Shown here one piece after another: positions 9,647-18,880 of a stretch of DNA of 64,000 nt. The notes beneath the pieces were generated by a model. That model had not been told where the DNA came from. It searched no databases and saw only the letters and a program-made list of their open reading frames with translations. Origin of the DNA: Candidatus Endomicrobiellum neotermitis (GTDB taxonomy: Bacteria > Elusimicrobiota > Endomicrobiia > Endomicrobiales > Endomicrobiaceae). The stretch lies in contig JAITDW010000001.1 in assembly GCA_031282355.1 (NCBI GenBank), forward strand, positions 62,001-126,000. Reading direction: 5' to 3'. The translations under genes and the position numbers were made by a program. The first letter of the stretch is position 1, and the number at the start of each line of letters is the position of its first letter.

Positions 9647-11635
9647 TTACAATAGATCTGATGGCATAATTTCTATGCTTGTAAAAGTTCTAGAAAACTG
9701 TTTAAAGTTTTTTGATAATCCGACAAGTTTTATTATGTTTTCCTTATAACCTTTTATTATTATATGTTTTCTATAAAACCCATTCATTTTTGAAATATAT
9801 GCTGATGATGGTCCTAAAAGTTTTAATTCTAAATTATATTGCTTAATCAAATTTATAAGGATGATAGAAAGTTTTTCAGCTATTTTTTCAGCTATTTTCT
9901 CATTTTTATCTCTTATTGAAATTTTTGCTATATCACAGCATGGCGGATAAAATAATTGTCTTCTTTGTTCTATTTCAACCTTATAGAAAGATAAGAAATC
10001 ATGATTTTTTGCATATTTTATTGCATAATGTTGTGGATGTTTTGTTTGAACTATAACAGTACCATCTATATTCCCTCTACCACTACGACCTGCAACCTGT
10101 GTAATAAGCTGAAAAGTTCTTTCAGCAGCTTTAAAATCTGGAAGATATAACTGCATATCAGCATTTACCATGCATACTAAACTTACTTTAGGAAAATCAA
10201 ATCCTTTTGCTATCATTTGTGTTCCAAGTAGTATATCATATTCTCCATTTTTTATACCATTATAAGCTCTTTCATAGTTGTTTTTTGAAAAAGCTGTATC
10301 TCCATCAAGCCTAAAAATTTTCGCACTATTGAAGAGTCTTATCAATTCATCTTCAACTTTTTGAATACCTACACCAAAAATTGTTATATCGCTACTTTTA
10401 CATATAGAACATGTTATTGGGAGTTTTTTATTTTCCCCACAATAATGGCATTTTAGTAATTTTTGATTCTTATGAAAAACCATTGCAATAGAACATCTTG
10501 AACATTGATAAACACTAGCACATTTTTTACACATAACTACTGGAGAATAACCTCTACGATTTAAAAAAACAATTATTTGCTCATTTTTTAACAGAGTTTT
10601 TGATATTGCTTCTATTGTCTCAGGAAGAAGTGATCTAGATGAAAATGGTTTATTTTCTAAAGTTAAAATTTTTATTTCTGGAAATTTTTTTCTGCAAACT
10701 CGTTCATTTAATTCTATGAGAATTATTTTTTTTTCCAGGGCATTTTTATAACTTTCAAGAGATGGGGTAGCAGAACCAAAAATTACAACAGCATTATGAT
10801 ATTTCCCACGCCACTTAGCAATTTCTCTAGCATCATAAGATGGCTTTTGTTCCTGTTTATAAGCTTGATCATGTTCTTCATCAATAATTATAAGTCCTAA
10901 ATTTTCAAACGGAGCGAATATTGCTGATCTTGCTCCTATAGCTATTCTTATATCGTTATTTTTCATTTTAAAGAATAATCGATATTTCTCAATATTACTT
11001 ATACCACTATGCCATAGGCAAATGTTTTGTCCAAATTTTTCTGTCATAATATCCATAAATTGGATAGTAAGAGAAATTTCAGGAACAAGCATTATTATAT
11101 TCTTATTCTGTTTCAAAGCATATTTTATAGCGTTTGCATATATTTCTGTTTTTCCAGAAGCAGTTACTCCATGTATAAGAAAATTTGCAAAACAATTGTC
11201 TTGTAATTTTTTATTTATTAAATTAACTGCATTAATTTGATCTATACTCAGTATATATTTTTTATTTACAATTTTTTCACTCATAATTTCTTTATATTCC
11301 ATAGATTTTGTAGCAAGCTTTATAGTTGTAGGGATAATTAAAGCAAATGCCTCACCTAATGAACATATGTAATTTTTTGAAATGTAATTTGCAAGTTTTA
11401 TTGTTTCTTTGGTTATGAGAGGATTTTCATCTATAATTTTAATAATCTTTTTAAATTTAAATGTACTAGTATGTACTATATTTTTATATGAAAGCACATA
11501 AGAAATTAAAATCCTTCTTCCAAACTGAACTTTAACTCTTTTACCAATTATATGCTCTGGATCTATATCTTTAGGTGGAAGATAATAAAAATTTTTATTT
11601 AAAGGTAATGGGATAACAACTTCTAAAACTATCAC
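9647..11635 (-). CDS. priA: Primosomal protein N' (PriA helicase)
   Basis: GVTASGKTEIY, DEEHDQAYKQEQ, zinc-binding cysteine clusters, GTQMIAKGFDFPKV, QVAGRSGRG. Confidence 0.96.
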   Translation of the reverse strand: MIVLEVVIPLPLNKNFYYLPPKDIDPEHIIGKRVKVQFGRRILISYVLSYKNIVHTSTFKFKKIIKIIDENPLITKETIKLANYISKNYICSLGEAFALIIPTTIKLATKSMEYKEIMSEKIVNKKYILSIDQINAVNLINKKLQDNCFANFLIHGVTASGKTEIYANAIKYALKQNKNIIMLVPEISLTIQFMDIMTEKFGQNICLWHSGISNIEKYRLFFKMKNNDIRIAIGARSAIFAPFENLGLIIIDEEHDQAYKQEQKPSYDAREIAKWRGKYHNAVVIFGSATPSLESYKNALEKKIILIELNERVCRKKFPEIKILTLENKPFSSRSLLPETIEAISKTLLKNEQIIVFLNRRGYSPVVMCKKCASVYQCSRCSIAMVFHKNQKLLKCHYCGENKKLPITCSICKSSDITIFGVGIQKVEDELIRLFNSAKIFRLDGDTAFSKNNYERAYNGIKNGEYDILLGTQMIAKGFDFPKVSLVCMVNADMQLYLPDFKAAERTFQLITQVAGRSGRGNIDGTVIVQTKHPQHYAIKYAKNHDFLSFYKVEIEQRRQLFYPPCCDIAKISIRDKNEKIAEKIAEKLSIILINLIKQYNLELKLLGPSSAYISKMNGFYRKHIIIKGYKENIIKLVGLSKNFKQFSRTFTSIEIMPSDLL

Positions 11636-12372
11636 GTTTCTCTAATATCTTCTATAGAATGTATTACTTTTTTCATATCTTCCCAAATAAATTTTTTTAG
11701 ATTTGAATTTCTTAAAATGGCAGATGGGTGATATGTCGGCATAAGTTTTATATTTTTGTATTCTCTAAAGTTCCCTCTTATCTTACTTATAGGTTCTTCA
11801 GTGTTCAATATACTTTTTGTAGAAAATGCTCCTAAAGTAACAATAACTTTAGGATTAATAATTTCAATTTGCATATCTAGATATGGCTTACATGCTTTTA
11901 TCTCTTCAAAAGTTGGAGGTCTATCATTTGATCGTTTTTCAGGATTTAACGGATCAATCATAGGGTGACACTTTACTATATTTGTTATATATACTGTTTC
12001 TCTTGTTTGTCCCATTGCTTCAATAATTTTCGTAAGTAATTGTCCAGATTTTCCTACAAATGGATACCCTTTATGATCTTCATCATACCCAGGACCTTCT
12101 CCTATAAACATTAAAGATGCATTTGGAGATCCAACACCAAAAACAGCTTTTAAACGATTATTTCCCAAAGAACAATTTCTACAAATATTAACTTTTTTAT
12201 TTAATACTTCTAGCATATTCTTAGCTTCTGAAATTTGATAATCAAAAGTTTGTTTTTTGGACAATTCTTCATGAGTTGGTCTATAAATTTCGTTCTCTCC
12301 CCAATTGTTATATTCTTCAAGAGCTCTTTTTGTAAGTCTTAGCAACATTACTAAGTATTCTGATGAATCCAC
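11632..12372 (-). CDS. Uracil-DNA glycosylase, family 4-like
   Basis: MFIGEGPGYDEDHKGYPFVGKSGQLL, ITNIVKCHP, TYHPSAILRN, cysteine cluster CRNCSLGNNR. Confidence 0.9.
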   Translation of the reverse strand: MDSSEYLVMLLRLTKRALEEYNNWGENEIYRPTHEELSKKQTFDYQISEAKNMLEVLNKKVNICRNCSLGNNRLKAVFGVGSPNASLMFIGEGPGYDEDHKGYPFVGKSGQLLTKIIEAMGQTRETVYITNIVKCHPMIDPLNPEKRSNDRPPTFEEIKACKPYLDMQIEIINPKVIVTLGAFSTKSILNTEEPISKIRGNFREYKNIKLMPTYHPSAILRNSNLKKFIWEDMKKVIHSIEDIRET

Positions 12373-12424
12373 TATTATTCCCTTGGTATTATTGTCGTAA
12401 ATATAATTTCCCCGTTGTTTTTTA

Positions 12425-12688
12425 TTATGCCGACGTTTTTTCTAAATCTACTAATTTCACTTCTTTCTTCACTTTTTTTTGTGTCTCTTCAATTTTCTCA
12501 TACGTTGCTACATTCGTTATAATATCATTTAATGCTTTGTTTATAAGCTGAGCTTGTGTAAGTTTTTTACAAGTTTCATCGTGTTTTATTATATCAATCC
12601 ATGACAATGCAAGTTTCACTATATCATACCTTCCCAAACATAATTGTGATATTTCAGGTCCTAAATAAACTTCATCTTTGAACTTCAT
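12425..12688 (-). CDS. RNA polymerase omega subunit-like protein
   Basis: GRYDIVKLAL motif resembles omega; located immediately downstream of gmk. Confidence 0.55.
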   Translation of the reverse strand: MKFKDEVYLGPEISQLCLGRYDIVKLALSWIDIIKHDETCKKLTQAQLINKALNDIITNVATYEKIEETQKKVKKEVKLVDLEKTSA

Positions 12689-12719
12689 TTCTTATTCCCT
12701 CCTTATTTATGGATGAAAT

Positions 12720-13364
12720 TCAGACTCTAATTCTGTATTTTAAAGATTTTAGAATCGTCTTCACTGCATATATAGTACTATTTAATCTTTCATTTATAAT
12801 AAGGTATTCATATCTATGGATATATCTTAATTCTTGTTTTGCGTTTTTAAGACGTAAATTTATTACCTTTGTGGATTCTTTATTTCTCATGATAAGTCTG
12901 TTTTTAAGAATATTTAAACTTGGAGTCATTATAAAAATCATGCATGCATTAACATATTGTTTTTTTATATTTACAGCTCCTTGAACATCAATTTCTAAAA
13001 GTATATTTTTCCCAGATTTTAACGTATTGTGTAATGAAGATCTTAATGTACCATAATAGTGACCATGCACTTTTGCCCATTCTACAAATTTATTTTCATT
13101 AATCATTTTTTCAAATATTAACTTACTAACAAAAAAATATTCTCTACCATCCTTTTCACCTTTCCTAGGTAATCTTGTTGTATATGATATAGAATATATT
13201 ATATTTTTACTAGCATCTACAATAGCTTTACATATAGTGGACTTACCTGCTCCTGAAGGTGCAGAAATAATTATTACATTACTCGACACCAAGAATCCCA
13301 AAAATTCGTTTCTTTTCAAAATAGATCTCACAAAAAAAATCGGGAAGGCGGGATTTGAACCCAC
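12720..13364 (-). CDS. gmk: Guanylate kinase; ORF-track N-terminus overlaps tRNA-Pro, true start probably a GTG/TTG before SSNVIIISAPSGAGKST
   Basis: VIIISAPSGAGKSTICKAI, YSISYTTRLPRKGEKDGREYFFV, EIDVQGA. Confidence 0.93.
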   Translation of the reverse strand: MGSNPAFPIFFVRSILKRNEFLGFLVSSNVIIISAPSGAGKSTICKAIVDASKNIIYSISYTTRLPRKGEKDGREYFFVSKLIFEKMINENKFVEWAKVHGHYYGTLRSSLHNTLKSGKNILLEIDVQGAVNIKKQYVNACMIFIMTPSLNILKNRLIMRNKESTKVINLRLKNAKQELRYIHRYEYLIINERLNSTIYAVKTILKSLKYRIRV

Positions 13365-13414
13365 AGCCTCCTGCTCCCAAAGCAGGCGCGATAACCAAAT
13401 TACGCTACTTCCCG
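13340..13414 (-). tRNA. tRNA-Pro(TGG)
   Basis: cgggaagtagcgtaatttggttatcgcgcctgctttgggagcaggaggctgtgggttcaaatcccgccttcccg; loop TTTGGGA. Confidence 0.93.
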
Positions 13415-13615
13415 CAAAATTATTTTTATAGTTTTTTTTATTTTATGATTTATTTAGAATTTTATTATATTTTTACATAAAAATAGGAACTGATTTAATA
13501 CGAAATACAACATCGTCATCATTTTATCATAAATTTCAGTACACATCGTGAATATATAAATATTACTCAATTTTTTCATTATGTCAAATATTTTCTTACA
13601 CGTCAATGAATAACA

Positions 13616-14488
13616 TCAGTATATTATTTTACTTAATTGATATTCGATGATTCCTGCAGCACCGGCTCTTTTTAACGCTGGAATTATTTTTTTTACTGTT
13701 TTTTCTTCTACAATAACTTCAAGAGCGTACCAATTTTTATCACTAAGCTGTGATATCGTAGGTTTTTTCAATGCTGGAAGAATATCTGTAACTTTGCAGA
13801 GAGATGTAAATGGGACATTCATTTTTAAACCAACCATCCCTTCAGCTGCAAGGGCTCCGCTTAAAAGCATTGCTATATTTTCTATTTTCTCTCTTTTCCA
13901 ATCATTGTTTAATGCTTCTTTATTTGCAATAAACCTTGTAGTTGAAGTAAGTATTTCATCAACGATTCTCAAATTATTCGCTTTCAATGATAAACCTGTT
14001 TCTGTAAGTTCAACTATAGCATCAACAAATTTACCTGCTTTAGCTTCTGTTGCACCCCAAGAAAATTCTACTTCTGCTTTAATTTTATTCTTATTAAGGT
14101 ATTTTTTTGTGTAGTTTACCAACTCACTCGCAATGCGTGTCCCTTGCAAATCTTTCACAGATTTTATTTTTGAGTCCTCAGGTACAGCTAAAACCCATTT
14201 TACAGACTTAAACCCTGATTTTGAATAATTTAATTCACATATTTCCTCAATATTTGCACCACTCTCACAAATCCAATCATATCCGGCAAGTCCAGCATCA
14301 AAAAAACCATCTTGGACATATTTTGCCATTTCTTGTGAACGAATGAGCATTATTTCTAATTCATCATCATCAACTATGGGATAGTATGATCTTGATGATA
14401 TGTTCATATTTAAACCTGCTTTTCTAAATAATTCAAGTGTTGAATTTTGTAAACTTCCCTTTGGAAACCCAAACTTTAATTTATTCAT
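13616..14488 (-). CDS. hisG: ATP phosphoribosyltransferase HisG (long form)
   Basis: [51 protein letters not shown]-terminal regulatory domain. Confidence 0.94.
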   Translation of the reverse strand: MNKLKFGFPKGSLQNSTLELFRKAGLNMNISSRSYYPIVDDDELEIMLIRSQEMAKYVQDGFFDAGLAGYDWICESGANIEEICELNYSKSGFKSVKWVLAVPEDSKIKSVKDLQGTRIASELVNYTKKYLNKNKIKAEVEFSWGATEAKAGKFVDAIVELTETGLSLKANNLRIVDEILTSTTRFIANKEALNNDWKREKIENIAMLLSGALAAEGMVGLKMNVPFTSLCKVTDILPALKKPTISQLSDKNWYALEVIVEEKTVKKIIPALKRAGAAGIIEYQLSKIIY

Positions 14489-14494
14489 TTATAT

Positions 14495-14941
14495 TTACAC
14501 ATTTCCTTTCCTTAATAATTGTTTTTTTATGTCATCACTTTTCTTCAACAACTTTATGGCATGATTTTTTAATGCAACTATGTCATATCGAATTACGTAA
14601 AATATACTTTTATGATGAATCACATATTTCTTCAAAGTATCAAAGTTTTTTTTAAGAATATTTATAGGAATAACTGTATTCACTAGCAATAAAAAACAAA
14701 TAAAAACAACTATTACACTAACAATTTTACCAAAAACATTTGGATAAAAAAAACTTACAAATTTCATCGCAAAACCACTACACACAGTAACAATGAGTAA
14801 AAATACTGTCATAAATACTAAGTTAAAGTCCATGATGCTATTACGGTACGAAAGGTATTTACAAGCAATCATAGTTGTTGTTAATCCTATAAAAATCAAA
14901 AAAAAAGTCTTTAATCCAACAAGACATCCAAACACAACCAT
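14495..14941 (-). CDS. CvpA-family membrane protein (start may lie upstream)
   Basis: Multiple TM segments and CvpA-like pattern; hydrophobic reading continues upstream in frame (LSINILFTIVIVT). Confidence 0.6.
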   Translation of the reverse strand: MVVFGCLVGLKTFFLIFIGLTTTMIACKYLSYRNSIMDFNLVFMTVFLLIVTVCSGFAMKFVSFFYPNVFGKIVSVIVVFICFLLLVNTVIPINILKKNFDTLKKYVIHHKSIFYVIRYDIVALKNHAIKLLKKSDDIKKQLLRKGNV

Positions 14942-15057
14942 TGTGACTATAACTATGGTAAATAATATATTTATTGATAATACCCCTTTATATTTATATC
15001 TTAAAATACAAGTATATATTTTACAACGAATATGATATTATAGCATTGTAATCATTA

Positions 15058-15128
15058 GGGGCCATAGTTAAATGGAAAAACGTATCGTTCGCAACGATAA
15101 GGTGTGGGTTCGATTCCCATTGGCTCCA
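15058..15128 (+). tRNA. tRNA-Ala(CGC)
   Basis: ggggccatagttaaatggaaaaacgtatcgttcgcaacgataaggtgtgggttcgattcccattggctcca; loop TTCGCAA; acceptor has the G3:U70 alanine identity pair. Confidence 0.9.
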
Positions 15129-15142
15129 TAACTACTAGGATA

Positions 15143-15319
15143 CTATTTTAGCAGATATTTATGACAATTTAAATTACAATGATGGCAACCATGTGAACCT
15201 TTACACAATAATACTACTTTTCTTATTAAACACTTTATCGTCAAAAAAATTAAGATAATTACAACTGACAATACTATTATGTTTTGAATCAATTTAAACT
15301 CCTTAGCATCATCATACAT
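15143..15319 (-). CDS. FeoB-associated Cys-rich membrane protein (start chosen to avoid feoB overlap)
   Basis: TM helix followed by CKGSHGCHHCNLNC, immediately downstream of feoB. Confidence 0.75.
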   Translation of the reverse strand: MYDDAKEFKLIQNIIVLSVVIILIFLTIKCLIRKVVLLCKGSHGCHHCNLNCHKYLLK

Positions 15320-15332
15320 ATTATATATCAAA

Positions 15333-17429
15333 TTATATACCAATTTTGAAAAATTTACCAAGTTGAAATACAATGAACGATGCTATCCATGCAAGACTTG
15401 TGTTCCCAACAATGAGCATAGTCAACCATTTATAATTAGATCCTGTTTCTTTGAAAAAAACTATAACAGTTGCTATACACGGTACATATATTAAACAAAA
15501 AATAAGGAATGTTATACCTTTGAGCGGTGACCAATTTTTATCTAATTCAAGTTTGCTTTTTAAAGACTGTGAATTTATAGCGTTAGTATTATTTTTTTCT
15601 ATAGAATAAATTGTGCCTAAAGTACTTATAATTAACTCTTTTGCAGCAAATCCAGCTATTAAAGCGGTTGCCTTGCTACCGTCCATACCTATTGGTTTAA
15701 ACAAAGGATCAATAACCTTTACAAATTGTTTGGCAATGCTAAATTTTGTTGACGTATTTTCAGAAGTTTTAAGACTCTTACTTGCAAGGATTTTGGGATA
15801 AGCAAACAACACCCATATTAAAATTGATACAGCAACAACTACTCCGGCAGTTTTTTTCACATAAAGCCAACCTTTTTCCCACATCTTTAGAAATAATACT
15901 TTAAAAGCTGGAATATGATAAGGTGGAAGTTCCATAATAAAATGTGTCTCTTGTCCTTTTATGATTGTCATGTTTAGTATTTTCGCAACGCTTAAAGCAA
16001 TAATGATGCTTAGAACATATACAGAAAACATTATAATTGCTTGGTATTTAACAGGGAAAAACACCCCAATAATTAAGGCAAACACTGGGAGTTTAGCACC
16101 ACATATCATAAACGGTACGATAAACATAGTTATAAGTCTATCTCTTTTAAAATCTAAAGTTCTTGTAGCAAGAATACCTGGTACTGCACATCCGTTAATT
16201 GAAATTATTAAAGGTAAAAATGATTTACCATGTAATCCAAATTTATTCATAATTTTGTCCATAATATAAACAGCTCTCGCCATATATCCAGAATCTTCGA
16301 AAAATGCAATTACAAAAAACATAAATAATATGAGAGGAAAAAATACTAAAACTCCACCTATACCACCAATTATTCCATCTACAATCATTGATTGTAAAAT
16401 TCCATCTGGAATAGTAACAATAGTTATTTTTTTTAACCATTCAAAAAATAAATTAAAAAGATTTATAACAGGTATTGAGAAAGTAAATGTGAATTTAAAA
16501 ATTACATACATAACTAATGCAAAAATTGGAAGTCCAAAATATCTATTTAAAACAAATTTATCTATAATATCCGTCATGTCGATTTTATTTTGATCTGTTT
16601 TTTTTATAACAATTTTTACAATGTTACTCACAAAAGAATAACGTTTGCTAATTATTATTATCTCTGCTTTCTCTCCAAAATATTTTTCGATATAGTTTCT
16701 ACCCATTTTAACGTTATACATTATGTTAGAGCAATTAGACACTTGTAAAATTAACCCTAAAATCGACGGCTCATTTTCCAAAAGTTTTAATGCAAGCCAA
16801 CTTTTAGGAAACTTTAACAATTTAGGATTTTTCATAATAATATTTTCAAGTTTATAAGTTTCATTTTTTATAATTTCACCGTAGTTTATTTTTGTGTTAG
16901 ATTGTTTCTTACACTTGTTTTTGTGAACATCAAGAATTAAATTAAGAACACTGTGAACTCCTATACCTTTATTAGCAATTGTATTAAATAGAGGGACTCC
17001 TAAAAGTTTAGACATCATTTTTTCATCAATAGTTTTTCCTTGAGAAAGTAAAACGTCAATCATATTTAAAGATATTATAATAGGAATATTTAACTCCGTA
17101 ATTTGAGTAAATAGGTAAAGATTTCGCTCAATATTAGATGCGTCAATTACATTAACTATAATATCTACGTTTCTATTCAAAAGAAAATCTCTTGCTACTA
17201 TTTCTTCATCAGAGTATGCAGAAAGACTATATATTCCAGGTAAATCAATAAAACTTATATTATATCCTTCATAATTTTTAAAGCCTTCTTTTTTTTCAAT
17301 CGTAACTCCTGGATAATTACCTATACGCTGTTTGGAACCAGTTAAAATATTAAAAATTGTTGATTTTCCACAATTTGGGTTACCAACAAGAACAACGGTA
17401 ATGTATTTATCAACAGTATTCATTACCAT
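15333..17429 (-). CDS. feoB: Ferrous iron transporter FeoB
   Basis: VGNPNCGKSTIFN, GNYPGVTIEKKEG, DLPGIYSL, multi-TM Gate domains. Confidence 0.97.
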   Translation of the reverse strand: MVMNTVDKYITVVLVGNPNCGKSTIFNILTGSKQRIGNYPGVTIEKKEGFKNYEGYNISFIDLPGIYSLSAYSDEEIVARDFLLNRNVDIIVNVIDASNIERNLYLFTQITELNIPIIISLNMIDVLLSQGKTIDEKMMSKLLGVPLFNTIANKGIGVHSVLNLILDVHKNKCKKQSNTKINYGEIIKNETYKLENIIMKNPKLLKFPKSWLALKLLENEPSILGLILQVSNCSNIMYNVKMGRNYIEKYFGEKAEIIIISKRYSFVSNIVKIVIKKTDQNKIDMTDIIDKFVLNRYFGLPIFALVMYVIFKFTFTFSIPVINLFNLFFEWLKKITIVTIPDGILQSMIVDGIIGGIGGVLVFFPLILFMFFVIAFFEDSGYMARAVYIMDKIMNKFGLHGKSFLPLIISINGCAVPGILATRTLDFKRDRLITMFIVPFMICGAKLPVFALIIGVFFPVKYQAIIMFSVYVLSIIIALSVAKILNMTIIKGQETHFIMELPPYHIPAFKVLFLKMWEKGWLYVKKTAGVVVAVSILIWVLFAYPKILASKSLKTSENTSTKFSIAKQFVKVIDPLFKPIGMDGSKATALIAGFAAKELIISTLGTIYSIEKNNTNAINSQSLKSKLELDKNWSPLKGITFLIFCLIYVPCIATVIVFFKETGSNYKWLTMLIVGNTSLAWIASFIVFQLGKFFKIGI

Positions 17430-17814
17430 CCCTCTTTAAAAAAATATGTTTAGCAATTTTATCACTCAAAATAATTTTTGATCCCTTTACTTTAACTATT
17501 GTACATCCCTTGTTTTTTATATTTGAGATCACAATTAATTTTTCACTTGGAATAAACCCCATTTCAAGAAGCCTGTAATATGATTTTTTATCACAATTCA
17601 CAATGATAAATTTGTAGCTTCCAGGAACCGCATTACTTAATACTGTTAGTTTATTGTCATAGATATCTGATTTAGATTTTTCATACTTAATATTTATAAA
17701 ATTGCTAAACAAAAACTGATAAAACTTGTAAAAAGATCTTATGATCATTGCAACCATACTTACCTCATAATTTTTGAAATAATATTTTACAATATTGCTT
17801 ATAATAAAACACAA
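17410..17814 (-). CDS. feoA: FeoA-domain protein
   Basis: LLEMGFIPSEKLIVISN, immediately upstream of feoB. Confidence 0.85.
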   Translation of the reverse strand: MCFIISNIVKYYFKNYEVSMVAMIIRSFYKFYQFLFSNFINIKYEKSKSDIYDNKLTVLSNAVPGSYKFIIVNCDKKSYYRLLEMGFIPSEKLIVISNIKNKGCTIVKVKGSKIILSDKIAKHIFLKRDGNEYC

Positions 17815-17871
17815 TATATAATTAATATCAATAATTTATATATCGATTATATAAACGCATTATATAATTAT

Positions 17872-18339
17872 TTACATTTTCCCAATTTTTAAATATTTTT
17901 TTAGACTGGTAATATTTTTGTCATCTTTTAAAAAACACATTTTCAAAAATTTATATAATCTCTCAAATCTATGTATCGTCATTGAACTGATGACGTGTTC
18001 TATTTCACAAGCTTCTTTAATTGCAATTTCATTTTTCACAAACAGTAACTTGTTTAAAAAATTACTTAACACATCATGTTTCTTTTGAACTCTAGAAGCT
18101 ATCTTTAATCCTTCGTAAGTTAAATCAACATATCCATATTTTTCATGTATTGTTAATCCGTTTTTTGTCAAAAAATTTACTGCGACATTGACACTTGAAT
18201 TTTTAACATTTAAATATTTTGCAATATCAACGATTCTTGCATACTTTTTTATTTTTTTTAAAGTTGCGATGGTTTCTAGATAATCTTCAAGAGAAGCGCT
18301 TAAATCTCTAATACATTTATTTTTTTTTAGTTTCTTCAT
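17872..18339 (-). CDS. DtxR/MntR-family metal-dependent transcriptional regulator
   Basis: SLEDYLETIATL, wHTH, DLTYEGLKIA, CEIEHVIS; directly upstream of feoAB. Confidence 0.9.
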   Translation of the reverse strand: MKKLKKNKCIRDLSASLEDYLETIATLKKIKKYARIVDIAKYLNVKNSSVNVAVNFLTKNGLTIHEKYGYVDLTYEGLKIASRVQKKHDVLSNFLNKLLFVKNEIAIKEACEIEHVISSMTIHRFERLYKFLKMCFLKDDKNITSLKKYLKIGKM

Positions 18340-18455
18340 TAAATTATTACCATAAGTGTAAAAAGTTAGAGTAGTATAACTTTTTTCTATATTTCTGTCA
18401 AGATGCTTAAAGTGTTAAAATAATATTGTTACATATAACTTTCACTTTAACGAAT

Positions 18456-18482
18456 TTGCAAAAATATACTAAAATATATAAA
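18456..18482 (+). promoter_or_regulatory. Candidate promoter for the small lipoprotein
   Basis: TTGCAA and TATAAA hexamers with 15-nt spacing upstream of the ATG at 18527; weak in an AT-rich background. Confidence 0.3.
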
Positions 18483-18526
18483 ATTGTGCTGTGTTGTGGT
18501 GTTAACTAAAAAAAAGGAGAAATAGA

Positions 18527-18706
18527 ATGAAAAAAATTATGTTAGTTGGAGCGTTTGCTGTAATGCTTGGTTTAGGATTGGTAGCTTGTGGAACTAAAAC
18601 TGAATCCACAAAAGAGTCGTCTGAGAAAGCAACTGATGGAATAATTGAAGAAACTGCACCATCAACCCAAACCGTTGAGGATTCTGAAACAAATAAAGGA
18701 GTATAA
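18527..18706 (+). CDS. Small (59 aa) lipoprotein, entericidin-like in size only; missing from ORF track
   Basis: RBS-like aaaaaggag before ATG; MKKIMLVGAFAVMLGLGLVACGTKTESTKESSEKATDGIIEETAPSTQTVEDSETNKGV*, lipobox LVAC. Confidence 0.82.
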   Translation: MKKIMLVGAFAVMLGLGLVACGTKTESTKESSEKATDGIIEETAPSTQTVEDSETNKGV

Positions 18707-18766
18707 TTTTTTGTAGGATGATTTTTATCTTCTTAGGTTAAATACAGTTGAAGTTTCTCCTTAGTT

Positions 18767-18813
18767 AGCCGTCTTCGTAGTTCTGAGTATAAACTCATAT
18801 AATGAGGACGGCT
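18767..18813 (+). ncRNA. Structured RNA element (unidentified)
   Basis: Outer stem agccgtc/gacggct (7 bp) enclosing tgagt-ataa-actca (5-bp perfect hairpin). Confidence 0.4.
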
Positions 18814-18844
18814 TACAAATGGAGGTGTTGTATGTCCGTTTTTT
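18806..18844 (+). terminator. Candidate Rho-independent terminator
   Basis: ggac...gtcc and tacaa...ttgta stems followed by g and six T; overlaps the 3' arm of the preceding stem. Confidence 0.5.
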
Positions 18845-18880
18845 ACTCAAAAAAACAGCAAAGAAAAACATGATGCTTCT

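Noticed and set aside
13237-13431. + strand ORF containing GKAGFEPTASCSQSRRDNQITLLPAKL
   Set aside because: Typical false ORF made by reading through the complement of tRNA-Pro; also antisense to gmk.
13647-14114. 155-aa + strand ORF antisense to hisG (and similar ones at 31926-32387, 49866-50297, 60184-60570)
   Set aside because: The opposite strand carries an unmistakable conserved gene in each case; these are shadow ORFs with no domain evidence.
18707-18844. 6S RNA, SRP RNA or tmRNA identity for the structured region
   Set aside because: Lacks the long closing stem/bubble of 6S, the conserved SRP apical sequence and any tRNA-like domain of tmRNA; left as unidentified.
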